Shown piece after piece: positions 28,386-35,981 of a stretch of DNA of 64,000 nucleotides. Made by a program: the position numbers and the translations under genes. Under the pieces are notes generated by a model that did no database searches, had not been told where the DNA came from, and was given only the letters and a program-made list of their open reading frames with translations. This stretch comes from Sporosarcina ureae (GTDB lineage Bacteria > Bacillota > Bacilli > Bacillales_A > Planococcaceae): positions 3,348,429-3,412,428 of the forward strand of contig NZ_CP015109.1 in the NCBI RefSeq assembly GCF_002082015.1, in the 5' to 3' direction. Positions within the stretch are counted from its first letter, which is position 1, and every line of letters starts with the position of its first letter.

Positions 28386-29012
28386 TTGATCATTCCTATT
28401 GCAGCGTTCGCTGTACTTTCCACTGTTTTGTTCTTTCCCCGAGAACAACCGGATCCACTTTCCGAAGAACAGGGACAATCCCTATTTGAACCAATCGAAT
28501 CTAGTGAAATTGCTGAACAAAATATTGAAGTGGAAGCGCCTGTCGAATTAGTAGCAGAAGCTGTCTCCGTCGCTATTTTAGTAGACGTGAAAGGTGCTGT
28601 GAAACATCCCGGACTTTATTCGATGCAAGATGGCGACCGATTGCTTGATGCGGTCGACAAAGCAGGAGGCTACACAGAGGCCGCTGACACGAAGTTATTG
28701 AATCATGCGCATAGACTTCAAGATGAATCTGTCGTCTATGTACCGATCGCAGGAGAAGTACCACCGGTATACGAGCAACCGGCAGCAGCGGCATCTTCAT
28801 CACCTGACAGTTCCACTTCAAAAGTAACGATTAATACAGCGAATGAAAGCGACTTTCAGACGCTTCCTGGCATTGGCCCAGCAAAAGCTACGGCAATAGT
28901 CCAATACCGTGAAGAGCACGGAGCTTTTTCGCAATTGGACGAAATCAAGAATGTGTCAGGTATTGGTGACAAGACATTTGAAAAATTAGAACCATATATT
29001 ATTCTTAACTGA
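28386..29012 (+). CDS. comEA: Competence DNA receptor ComEA (start codon uncertain)
   Basis: Membrane-anchored DNA receptor for uptake in transformation. From the TTG at 28386: a hydrophobic anchor IIPIAAFAVLSTVLFF, a linker, an SLBB-like domain (DVKGAVKHPGLYSMQDGD) and a C-terminal helix-hairpin-helix pair (TLPGIGPAKATAIV and VSGIGDKTFEKL) that binds DNA. The frame is open back to 28350 (after a TAG at 28347) and that stretch encodes a basic RSFLTEKWRT pre-anchor, typical of the family. Yet no ATG/GTG/TTG exists in it, and TTG 28386 has no ribosome-binding site. An AGAAAGGG lies at 28336-28343. The product call is firm; the 5' end is not. Confidence 0.88.
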   Translation: MIIPIAAFAVLSTVLFFPREQPDPLSEEQGQSLFEPIESSEIAEQNIEVEAPVELVAEAVSVAILVDVKGAVKHPGLYSMQDGDRLLDAVDKAGGYTEAADTKLLNHAHRLQDESVVYVPIAGEVPPVYEQPAAAASSSPDSSTSKVTINTANESDFQTLPGIGPAKATAIVQYREEHGAFSQLDEIKNVSGIGDKTFEKLEPYIILN

Positions 29013-29025
29013 TGGAGGCAACCGT

Positions 29026-29589
29026 ATGGAGCGAATTACTTGGGATCAGTTCTTCATGGCGCAAAGTCATTTGCTGGCGATGCGCAGTACGTGCACGCGA
29101 CTCTCGGTAGGGTCCGTTTTAGTACGCGATCAACGCATTATTGCTGGCGGCTACAATGGTTCGATATCGGGTGGAGACCACTGTATCGAACACGGCTGTT
29201 ATGTCGTCGATAATCATTGCGTCCGTACGATACACTCAGAAATGAATGCATTGCTGCAATGTGCGAAATATGGCATACCCGTTGCAAAGGCAACGATTTA
29301 TGTCACGCACTTCCCGTGTTTACAATGTAGTAAGGCATTGATTCAGGCCGGTATTGAACGCGTCAAATATGCGAAAGATTATCGAAACAGCGAGTATGCA
29401 CTCGAGCTATTTGCGCAAGCAGGTGTGGAAATTGAAAAAGTGCCGTTTGATGAGCGTTCAATTGACTTCGCCAGTGAAGAGAAATTTTCCTTATTCAACG
29501 AGATGTTGACGAAAATGCAGCAACTTGGCGCTGAACCTGAAGAACTGGATACCCTTTTGCAAAGGGTGAATCATTTATTTGGCAATTAA
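29026..29589 (+). CDS. comEB: dCMP deaminase family protein ComEB
   Basis: A 187-residue zinc-dependent deaminase with the motif HSEMNALLQC and PCLQCSKALI (zinc His and two Cys), plus a GGYNGSISGGDHC segment typical of dCMP deaminase. In B. subtilis, comEB lies in the comE operon and is dispensable for DNA uptake. It starts 13 nt after comEA with GGAGG, and its 3' end abuts or overlaps comEC. Confidence 0.93.
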   Translation: MERITWDQFFMAQSHLLAMRSTCTRLSVGSVLVRDQRIIAGGYNGSISGGDHCIEHGCYVVDNHCVRTIHSEMNALLQCAKYGIPVAKATIYVTHFPCLQCSKALIQAGIERVKYAKDYRNSEYALELFAQAGVEIEKVPFDERSIDFASEEKFSLFNEMLTKMQQLGAEPEELDTLLQRVNHLFGN

Positions 29590-29606
29590 TCCGATCGATA
29601 CGATGG

Positions 29607-31868
29607 ATGTATATAGCGATTCCTGTTGCGATCTCTGCATTTGCAGCTGAGCTTTCAGGATCGCTTTTATTTTTACATGCGCTATTCCTCATACCATTCT
29701 ACTTTTTACGCAAAGATTATCTACACCTCTTTCTTTGCGCACTTCTAGCAAGTCTCTCTTTTTTCTATTTCTCCAGTCATTCTACAACTCTTCCTGGCGA
29801 CTCAGTCGTGACCTTTCATTGGAAAGATCAAGTAAAAATCGATGGTGCCAAAGTGAAAGGTTTTGCTACTCTCACCGATGGTACAGTCGTCTACTTGATG
29901 TATCCGCTAACTTCCGAGGAGGAAAAGAAGCGATTCCAAACTGCGAGATTATCTACTTATCAATTCACGGCGGAAGTGGAGCCGAAAGAAATAGAACCAG
30001 CAGCCCATGACTATTCATTTGACATGGCACGCTATTTACGAATGAATGGTGCGGCGGGAATTCTAGAAGCCACTCGTATCACATCCAGCGAACCACTGAC
30101 GACATGGCGATCAAAACTCTCACACTATCGTGCAGCGATTAAACAACATATTCATGATCGATTTCCATCCTCGCTTGTTACAGAAGCAGAAGCGTTATTG
30201 ATCGGTGACCGTTCGGGAATGGATCGCATCTTGCAGAAAGAGTATCAAACGCTTGGTATTACACATTTATTCGCGATATCTGGATTGCATGTCGGTTTAT
30301 TGACGTTTTTCATTCGAGCAATTATGCTACGTATCGGTTTTCGAAAAGAATGGGTGACGTACGGATTACTCTTATTTTTACCAACTTACGCATGTATTGC
30401 TGGCGGAGCACCGTCTGTCTGGCGTGCTGCGACGGTGACGATGATTGTATTGCTAGCTGTTTCAAGCAATTTGAAACTACGCCTAGACGATGCTCTTGCT
30501 TTAAGCGCAATTTTCTTCATCGTCATGCAACCTTATATCGTGTTCCAGCCGGGATTTCAGTTGTCTTATTTAGCTGCATTTTCTTTATTGTATTCGTCAG
30601 CTATTCTTAGCCAAGCGAAGAACGGTTTGATTGTTTCGTTTCTCGTCACCGTCATTACACAAGTCGCGCTCTATCCTATTTTGCTATACCACTTCTACGA
30701 GTTATCGATTTCCTCTTTTGTTGCAAATTTAGTATATGTTCCGTTGTACTCAATATGTATTTTACCAGCTAATTTCCTGTTATTGATCTGCACGTACGTA
30801 GTGCCAGGACTGACAGGTAGCCTATTTTTTATCTATGAGCCTATAAGGCAATGGATTGGGAGTATGACGACTTGGTTTGCCTCTTTCCCCTATCAAATGT
30901 GGACGCCAGGACAACCGGATGGGGTAGGTTCAGCAATGGCTGTTGTAGGTATTCTGATCTTTTTCGTCTGTTTGGAAAGAAAGAATTTCATAGTGTTCGG
31001 CCTTATTTGCTTGTTGCTTCCAGCACTCTATTTGGAGGTGAAACCGATACTTCATCGCGACGTAATCATTTCCTATATAGATGTCGGACAAGGGGATAGC
31101 ACGATGATCGAAATGCCATATCGCCAAGCGGTGTATTTGATCGACACGGGTGGAGTTGTCCATTTCGGTGATAACGATTGGAAAACGCCTGAGCAGCCAT
31201 TTGAAATCGGACGAAATATCGTCGTGCCATACGCAAAAGCAAAAGGAATCACGAAAGTGGATCGGCTCATTATCTCTCATGCCGATATGGATCATATGGA
31301 GGGGGCCGATGAAGTATTAGAAGAGTTGCGTGTAAAAGATATTCATCTGTCCCCTGGAAGTGAACAGGAGATCGCGATGGATGATATGTTACAGTTGGCC
31401 AAAGTGCAGAATATTCCCGTGCACCTAGTTAAAGAAGGGGCTAATTGGGAAGTAGGGGATTATCAATTCCAATATGTAGCACCTGAAGAGCGTATATATG
31501 ACGGGAATGACAGTTCACTAGTGCTTGTGATGAAGGATGAAGACCTACATTTCATGTTTCCAGGAGATCTCGAAAAAGAGGGAGAGCAGCGGTTTTTGCA
31601 AAGATATATTTCCGCTGATTTTCAACGTGTCGTACTAAAAGCCGGTCATCATGGAAGCAAGACGTCCAGTACAGAACCGTTTATCAGTTTTCTTCAACCC
31701 GAGTTTATTATTGTATCAGCAGGGAGGAATAGTCGTTACGGGCATCCACATGTAGAAGTACTGGACCGTTTCCATGCACATCGTATACCCGTTTGGTCGA
31801 CAGCTGAACAAGGGACGATTGAATTGCGCGTAAAAGACGGAGTGTATAGCGCTACTTCAAGTCGTTAG
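29607..31868 (+). CDS. comEC: DNA internalisation channel protein ComEC/Rec2
   Basis: Polytopic membrane protein that carries single-stranded DNA through the membrane. Of 753 residues, roughly the first 480 contain many membrane spans including the Competence domain (THLFAISGLHVGLL, FQLSYLAAFSLLY). The C-terminal third is a metallo-beta-lactamase domain (YIDVGQGDSTMIE, ISHADMDHMEG, LKAGHHGSKTSS), thought to degrade the non-transported strand. The ATG at 29607 lacks a good ribosome-binding site and the frame is open upstream through the comEB 3' end, so the true start could be earlier. Confidence 0.93.
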   Translation: MYIAIPVAISAFAAELSGSLLFLHALFLIPFYFLRKDYLHLFLCALLASLSFFYFSSHSTTLPGDSVVTFHWKDQVKIDGAKVKGFATLTDGTVVYLMYPLTSEEEKKRFQTARLSTYQFTAEVEPKEIEPAAHDYSFDMARYLRMNGAAGILEATRITSSEPLTTWRSKLSHYRAAIKQHIHDRFPSSLVTEAEALLIGDRSGMDRILQKEYQTLGITHLFAISGLHVGLLTFFIRAIMLRIGFRKEWVTYGLLLFLPTYACIAGGAPSVWRAATVTMIVLLAVSSNLKLRLDDALALSAIFFIVMQPYIVFQPGFQLSYLAAFSLLYSSAILSQAKNGLIVSFLVTVITQVALYPILLYHFYELSISSFVANLVYVPLYSICILPANFLLLICTYVVPGLTGSLFFIYEPIRQWIGSMTTWFASFPYQMWTPGQPDGVGSAMAVVGILIFFVCLERKNFIVFGLICLLLPALYLEVKPILHRDVIISYIDVGQGDSTMIEMPYRQAVYLIDTGGVVHFGDNDWKTPEQPFEIGRNIVVPYAKAKGITKVDRLIISHADMDHMEGADEVLEELRVKDIHLSPGSEQEIAMDDMLQLAKVQNIPVHLVKEGANWEVGDYQFQYVAPEERIYDGNDSSLVLVMKDEDLHFMFPGDLEKEGEQRFLQRYISADFQRVVLKAGHHGSKTSSTEPFISFLQPEFIIVSAGRNSRYGHPHVEVLDRFHAHRIPVWSTAEQGTIELRVKDGVYSATSSR

Positions 31869-31876
31869 AAAAACAA

Positions 31877-31914
31877 ATAGACACATCCGCCTAGGTGGTG
31901 GATGTGTCTATTTT
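31877..31914. terminator. Terminator between comEC and yqzM
   Basis: ATAGACACATCC (31877-31888) pairs with GGATGTGTCTAT (31900-31911), followed by TTTT. A-rich sequence on the other side could let it serve the convergent yqzM too. Confidence 0.85.
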
Positions 31915-31927
31915 ATACAACAGTTGA

Positions 31928-32062
31928 TTAGAGAGCGACGATATCGATGATCGTAGCAACAACAAAAATTGCAGAAAAACCGATAAACGCTACTATAAAG
32001 CCGATGCCGCTGTCAATCGCATCATTACGCTTGGATTGGACATCATGTTCAAATTCATTCAT
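31928..32062 (-). CDS. yqzM: YqzM family small membrane protein
   Basis: A 44-residue ORF with an AGGAGG ribosome-binding site nine nt before ATG. It starts MNEFEHDVQSKRNDAIDSG, matching the B. subtilis YqzM N-terminus in content and length, followed by one hydrophobic helix (GFIVAFIGFSAIFVVATII). B. subtilis yqzM also lies reverse between comEC and holA. Function is unknown. It was identified by translating the reverse strand directly. Confidence 0.88.
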   Translation of the reverse strand: MNEFEHDVQSKRNDAIDSGIGFIVAFIGFSAIFVVATIIDIVAL

Positions 32063-32194
32063 TGCTACACCTCCTAATTCCATACTAAGTATAGATGAAA
32101 GTGAAAGAAAAATCCATTAAAATCGGAGTTTTTAGGAGTAGCCACGTATGTTGACACAATTTGTTCATAGAGTAAATGCGTGATCAGTTCAAAT

Positions 32195-32222
32195 AGCGGA
32201 ATTGCTTATAGCAAATTCCGCT
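32195..32222. terminator. Hairpin downstream of the 54-residue ORF
   Basis: AGCGGAATT (32195-32203) and AATTCCGCT (32214-32222) form a nine-bp stem extended by a GC pair near the loop. On the reverse strand it follows the small ORF stop by 14 nt, but the T-run is weak, so termination is only probable. Confidence 0.45.
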
Positions 32223-32235
32223 TCGTCTTTTCGAA

Positions 32236-32400
32236 TTAATAGTATTTGTCCTTTTCAGCTGTCTCTCGATGATTCGGAGTCATTGGTTCTTGCTTTGGCG
32301 CTAACTGCTCGAACTCTGCTAACTCTAGTGATATTTCTTCTTTTCCTTCTTCCTTCGATTTTTCACGGGAATTTAGTTGTTGACGATTAGAATTTTTCAT
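32236..32400 (-). CDS. Uncharacterised 54-residue hydrophilic protein, possibly forespore-expressed
   Basis: An ORF of 54 codons with a perfect AAAGGAGG ribosome-binding site nine nt upstream of ATG. The product begins MKNSNRQQLNSREKSKEEGK, is rich in Lys, Glu and Gln, has no hydrophobic span, and ends in DKYY. Codon choice matches nearby genes. A SigG-like promoter (CATACTA -10, see 32423-32451) lies just upstream, so expression in the forespore is inferred. It resembles small acid-soluble spore proteins only in size and composition; I see no alpha/beta or known minor SASP motif. It lies between yqzM and holA, close to gpr, the SASP protease gene. Confidence 0.65.
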   Translation of the reverse strand: MKNSNRQQLNSREKSKEEGKEEISLELAEFEQLAPKQEPMTPNHRETAEKDKYY

Positions 32401-32422
32401 CAAATAAACCTCCTTTACTTGC

Positions 32423-32451
32423 TAGTATGGAGAAATGATTGATTTTCATGT
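32423..32451 (-). promoter_or_regulatory. SigG/SigF-type promoter of the 54-residue ORF
   Basis: On the reverse strand, ACATG (32451-32447, one mismatch to the GHATR -35) and a perfect CATACTA -10 (32429-32423) are 17 nt apart. Transcription would begin about at the ribosome-binding site, giving a very short leader like that inferred for gpr. Confidence 0.55.
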
Positions 32452-32503
32452 ATAGTTATCACAGGTTTTTAGTAAGAAGCAATCGGTAATTGAGGTGAAG
32501 AAA

Positions 32504-33511
32504 ATGGTTACAAAAATTTGGAGTCAAATTGAAAAAGGTGATGTCCAGCCCGTTTATTTACTGACAGGCACGGAGCAACACTTACTAGACGAAACAATTA
32601 AGAAATTAATCAAAGCAGTCCCAGGGATGACAGCATCTGAAGTGAATCGTTTTGATTTAGAAGAGATTCCAATCCAAGCTGTGCTTGAAGTGGCGGATGA
32701 ACTTCCATTTTTAGTGGACCATAAATTGATTGTCGCAAAAAACTGTTCATTCTTGAAAGCGACCGATCAATCGAAAGAAAAACAGAATCATCAACTAGAA
32801 CTGTTGGAAAAGTGGTTGGAGAATCCATCTCCTACTGCAACCGTAGTATTTGTAGCACCTTATGAAAAATTAGATGCACGTAAGAAAATTACGAAAAAAA
32901 TAAAGAAGCATGCAGTAGTTGTAGAAGCTGTTGCTTTGCAAGGGCAAGATATATCTACGTGGATTATGCAGCAAGGCCAGGATAAAGGGATTGAATTCGA
33001 TAAAAAAACAGCCGAATTTCTTATGGAGATGTCAGGAACCGATTTACTGACGTTGGCGACGGAAGTGGATAAGCTCGCTGGCTACTTGGCGTTTAACGGT
33101 GTAGTGGACATCGATATGATTGAGCAGCTGGTCGCAAGGACACCAGAGGTGGACGTATTTCGTTTGACGGATTCATTTGTCAATAATAAACGAGCAGAAT
33201 CGATCGCTGTCTATCATGACTTACTGCGTAACGGTGAAGAACCCATTATGTTGGCGTCTCTTATTGCGAGCCAGGTGCGTTTAATGATTCATGTGACAAA
33301 TTTGCGAAAAAAAGGCTATCAGCAACAACAAATCGCAACAACGCTTCGTATCCATCCATATCGTGTGAAATTGATGATGCAAAGAAGATTGCCGCCTTTG
33401 CAAGTATTACTGAAAGCATTGGATGATTTAGCGACGATTGATCTGCAACTTAAAACTACGAGTGGTAATCGCCAGCGCAAACTGGAATTATTTCTAATGA
33501 ATGGCCTATAA
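32504..33511 (+). CDS. holA: DNA polymerase III delta subunit
   Basis: Clamp-loader wrench subunit of 335 residues. It has PVYLLTGTEQHLLDETIKKL at the N-terminus (delta family start), a degenerate AAA+ domain without Walker A, and the EMSGTDLLTLATEVDKLAGY helices; the C-terminal collar domain ends with LELFLMN. The ATG at 32504 has five-nt spacing from GAGGTGA; a GTG at 32495 is inside that site. It is the YqeN position of B. subtilis. Confidence 0.93.
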   Translation: MVTKIWSQIEKGDVQPVYLLTGTEQHLLDETIKKLIKAVPGMTASEVNRFDLEEIPIQAVLEVADELPFLVDHKLIVAKNCSFLKATDQSKEKQNHQLELLEKWLENPSPTATVVFVAPYEKLDARKKITKKIKKHAVVVEAVALQGQDISTWIMQQGQDKGIEFDKKTAEFLMEMSGTDLLTLATEVDKLAGYLAFNGVVDIDMIEQLVARTPEVDVFRLTDSFVNNKRAESIAVYHDLLRNGEEPIMLASLIASQVRLMIHVTNLRKKGYQQQQIATTLRIHPYRVKLMMQRRLPPLQVLLKALDDLATIDLQLKTTSGNRQRKLELFLMNGL

Positions 33512-33519
33512 CATGCAAA

Positions 33520-33551
33520 AAAAGACTGCCGTCACGAAGAGGCAGTCTTTT
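33520..33551. terminator. Bidirectional terminator between holA and rpsT
   Basis: AAAAGACTGCC (33520-33530) and GGCAGTCTTTT (33541-33551) form a perfect 11-bp stem with A- and T-ends, between convergent genes. Confidence 0.9.
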
Positions 33552-33560
33552 AACATATCA

Positions 33561-33812
33561 TTATTGAGCTTTTTTAGTTAGACGTGATTTTTGACGAGCA
33601 GCAGTGTTTCTTGGGATAAGACCTTTACGAGCAGCAGTATCCAATTGTTTCACAGCATTTCTCAACAGTTCTTCAGCGTTCTCATCATTATTCATAAGAG
33701 CCGCATCCGCTTTACGGATTGCAGTACGCATAGAAGCTTTTACGTTAGAGTTTTGCTCGTTAGCAGCAGCACTTTGTCTCACGCGTTTGATAGCACCTTT
33801 AATGTTTGGCAT
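33561..33812 (-). CDS. rpsT: 30S ribosomal protein S20
   Basis: An 83-residue basic protein with MPNIKGAIKRVRQSAAANEQN at the N-terminus and KGLIPRNTAARQKSRLTKK at the C-terminus, both typical of bS20. The GGAGGTGA ribosome-binding site fixes the ATG at 33812; an ATG nine nt upstream is inside it. It is transcribed opposite to its neighbours, as in B. subtilis. Confidence 0.96.
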   Translation of the reverse strand: MPNIKGAIKRVRQSAAANEQNSNVKASMRTAIRKADAALMNNDENAEELLRNAVKQLDTAARKGLIPRNTAARQKSRLTKKAQ

Positions 33813-33958
33813 TTCATTCACCTCCAGCTTTCAGGTAAGGCAAGAGTGTTTCCACAATCATCCGGACATCTCTTTACAACAAGCATTATTTTATCAAAGC
33901 TACCGACAGATTGCAAGAAAAAAAGTAAAGTGATTCATCTTTACAGCCATCTATTCTA

Positions 33959-33987
33959 GAATAAATGCCGATAAACTGCACAAACTG
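33959..33987 (+). promoter_or_regulatory. Forespore (SigF/SigG-type) promoter of gpr
   Basis: GAATA (33959-33963) and CAAACTG (33981-33987, five of seven match CATACTA) are separated by 17 nt, just upstream of the gpr ribosome-binding site. B. subtilis gpr is transcribed by SigF and SigG, which supports the reading. Confidence 0.5.
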
Positions 33988-34006
33988 GCTAGTAGAGGTG
34001 AAGAAA

Positions 34007-35044
34007 ATGAGCGAAATCAACTACTACCGCACGGATTTAATTGATGAAAGTGACGAGTTCGTCAGACATCAGACAGAGTCAGAAGAAAAGAAATTGAAGG
34101 AAATGTCCGGAATACGTGTCGAAGAACAAACCATTGGCCGAATTAAGGCAACGACTGTAAAAGTGACAGCAGAAGGTGAAGAAGAAATCGGGAAAGCGAA
34201 AGGTACATATATTACGCTGACGATTCCGACACTTGCTGTTCACGAAATCGATGAGCTTCAAGCGTTATGTGAACTGGTGGTCGAAAAAATGGATGCATTA
34301 ATTAAGGAAAAGTTACCGGGCGAAGTAAAAAAAGTATTGTGTGTCGGTCTTGGCAACCGCGAAATTACGCCAGACGCTGTGGGGCCTGCTGTTATGGATT
34401 ATGTGAAGGAAGTAATACCCGAATATTACGAAGCGGACGAGAGTGGTGTGATGGTCTATGCGCCGGGCGTAACCATTCAGACGGGTTTAGAAACTGCTTC
34501 ATTCGTTCAAGCGATTGTGGATCAAAGTAAACCTGATCTGTTGCTCGTCGTCGATGCACTTGCCGCGAGAAGTAGCGCAAGACTTTGCCGCACGATACAG
34601 CTGACGGATACCGGTATTCATCCAGGCTCGGGTGTAGGGAACAGCCGCAAAGAGTTATCGGAAAAAAGTCTCGGCATCCCTGTCATTGCATTAGGTGTCC
34701 CAACCGTCGTGGATGGACCGGTGCTAGTGGCGGATGCGATTGATACCATGTTTGGCTATATCGCAGCGAAAATAGAAGAAGACGGTATGCCTTCATCCAA
34801 ACTTTCCACCGGCCGATTTCCACAACGCTCAACCAAAGATGCGGATCGCACAGCGCTAGGTCCTATATTCGGTGATTGGTCATCATGGACGCATGAAGAA
34901 CGAATTCAATTATTTGAAGAAGTGCTGACTAATCAGGAATTAGCGACATTTATCTCCCCGAAAGAAATTGATTCATGGGTAGCAAACTACGCAAATGCAT
35001 TATCTTCTTCATTAATAAGATGGATTCATAAAGTAAATGCATGA
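34007..35044 (+). CDS. gpr: Germination protease (spore protease Gpr)
   Basis: Degrades small acid-soluble proteins during spore germination; made as a zymogen in the forespore. The 345-residue protein begins with a propeptide region (YYRTDLIDESDEF) whose cleavage gives the active form, and contains VLCVGLGNREITPDAVGP, DALAARSSARLCRTIQLTDTG and GIPVIALGVPTVVDGP of peptidase family A25. The ATG at 34007 follows AGAGGTGA. spoIIP is next, a conserved gpr-spoIIP pair. Confidence 0.95.
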   Translation: MSEINYYRTDLIDESDEFVRHQTESEEKKLKEMSGIRVEEQTIGRIKATTVKVTAEGEEEIGKAKGTYITLTIPTLAVHEIDELQALCELVVEKMDALIKEKLPGEVKKVLCVGLGNREITPDAVGPAVMDYVKEVIPEYYEADESGVMVYAPGVTIQTGLETASFVQAIVDQSKPDLLLVVDALAARSSARLCRTIQLTDTGIHPGSGVGNSRKELSEKSLGIPVIALGVPTVVDGPVLVADAIDTMFGYIAAKIEEDGMPSSKLSTGRFPQRSTKDADRTALGPIFGDWSSWTHEERIQLFEEVLTNQELATFISPKEIDSWVANYANALSSSLIRWIHKVNA

Positions 35045-35097
35045 ACTAGTCATTGACCTTTTTTCTTCCGCATAGTGTGGAAGATGGAGGGATTACT

Positions 35098-35898
35098 ATG
35101 AAAAAAACTTTGCAAATCTGGATGAGCGTTATTTTTGTATTGTTCATCTTTCCTGTCGTACTGCAGTACGTTCCCAAACAGCCGACCATACCTGCTGCCC
35201 TCTCGATAAAGGAACCGGGGATGATTGTCTATGCATCTAATGTGTTGGAAGAGGATATTAAGCCGAAAGTACAAGGAAATGTCTTGATTTATACGACTCA
35301 CGCGCATGAAGCGTACGAACCTATTACGAAGGCAGCGAACGGGAAAGTAGCCGTATCTCATCATTCCGAGAATATTGTAAAAGTGGGCGCGCGACTGAAA
35401 GAGAATTTACTTGCACATGGTCTTGCGGCAGAACAGCTTGATATTGATATTGTGAAAATCATGCAACAAAAAAAGATACCGTATCATCGCTCGTATGCTG
35501 CGATTCGGCCGTATGTAGAGAAGAAGGTCAACGAAGGGTCGTATGATTTAGTCATCGACATGCATAGAGATTCACTCGGACCTTCTAAAACGACGATCAC
35601 ACACGACGGGCAACGCTATGCAAAAGTAGCGTTTGTTATCGGAAGGGACCATCCGTATTACGAACGGAACTTGGCTAAAGCGAAGCAATTGAAAAATGAA
35701 ATGGAAAAATTAGTGCCGGGTATTACGCGCGAAATCATTATTAAAGGTGGCCGTGGAGTAGACGGTAAATACAATCAAGATTTAAATACAAGCATCATTT
35801 TAGTCGAAATGGGTGGCGTAGGTAATACGGAAGCGGAGATCAATCAAACGGTATCGGTCGTTGGAGAATCTATTTCCGCTATGATGATCGTGCAATAA
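35098..35898 (+). CDS. spoIIP: Stage II sporulation protein P (short form)
   Basis: Amidase/endopeptidase of the DMP engulfment machine that strips peptidoglycan around the forespore. One N-terminal transmembrane helix (IWMSVIFVLFIFPVVL) is followed by the catalytic domain with NVLIYTTHAHEAYEP, the DLVIDMHRDSLG metal-site segment, and LVEMGGVGN. At 266 residues it is much shorter than the roughly 400-residue B. subtilis protein; the missing part is the region between the anchor and catalytic domain. A CATAGTGT (35071-35078) may be a SigE -10. The ATG follows GGAGG. Confidence 0.9.
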   Translation: MKKTLQIWMSVIFVLFIFPVVLQYVPKQPTIPAALSIKEPGMIVYASNVLEEDIKPKVQGNVLIYTTHAHEAYEPITKAANGKVAVSHHSENIVKVGARLKENLLAHGLAAEQLDIDIVKIMQQKKIPYHRSYAAIRPYVEKKVNEGSYDLVIDMHRDSLGPSKTTITHDGQRYAKVAFVIGRDHPYYERNLAKAKQLKNEMEKLVPGITREIIIKGGRGVDGKYNQDLNTSIILVEMGGVGNTEAEINQTVSVVGESISAMMIVQ

Positions 35899-35909
35899 TC
35901 TTTCAAATA

Positions 35910-35938
35910 TTGAAGTCTGAACCGTTCACTGCTATAAT
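35910..35938 (+). promoter_or_regulatory. SigA-type promoter of lepA
   Basis: TTGAAG (35910-35915) and TATAAT (35933-35938), 17 nt apart, lie about 40 nt before the lepA start. Confidence 0.75.
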
Positions 35939-35981
35939 TCAAGTAGCTTAAATAGGTACGTACATGTAGGAGTGAACAGTG

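Noticed and set aside
32202..32390. Forward 62-codon ORF with hydrophobic C-terminal part
   Set aside because: It lies opposite the 54-residue reverse ORF, which has a strong ribosome-binding site and promoter, while this frame has neither.
33604..33933. Forward ORFs opposite rpsT
   Set aside because: Antisense shadows of the ribosomal protein S20 gene with no start signal.
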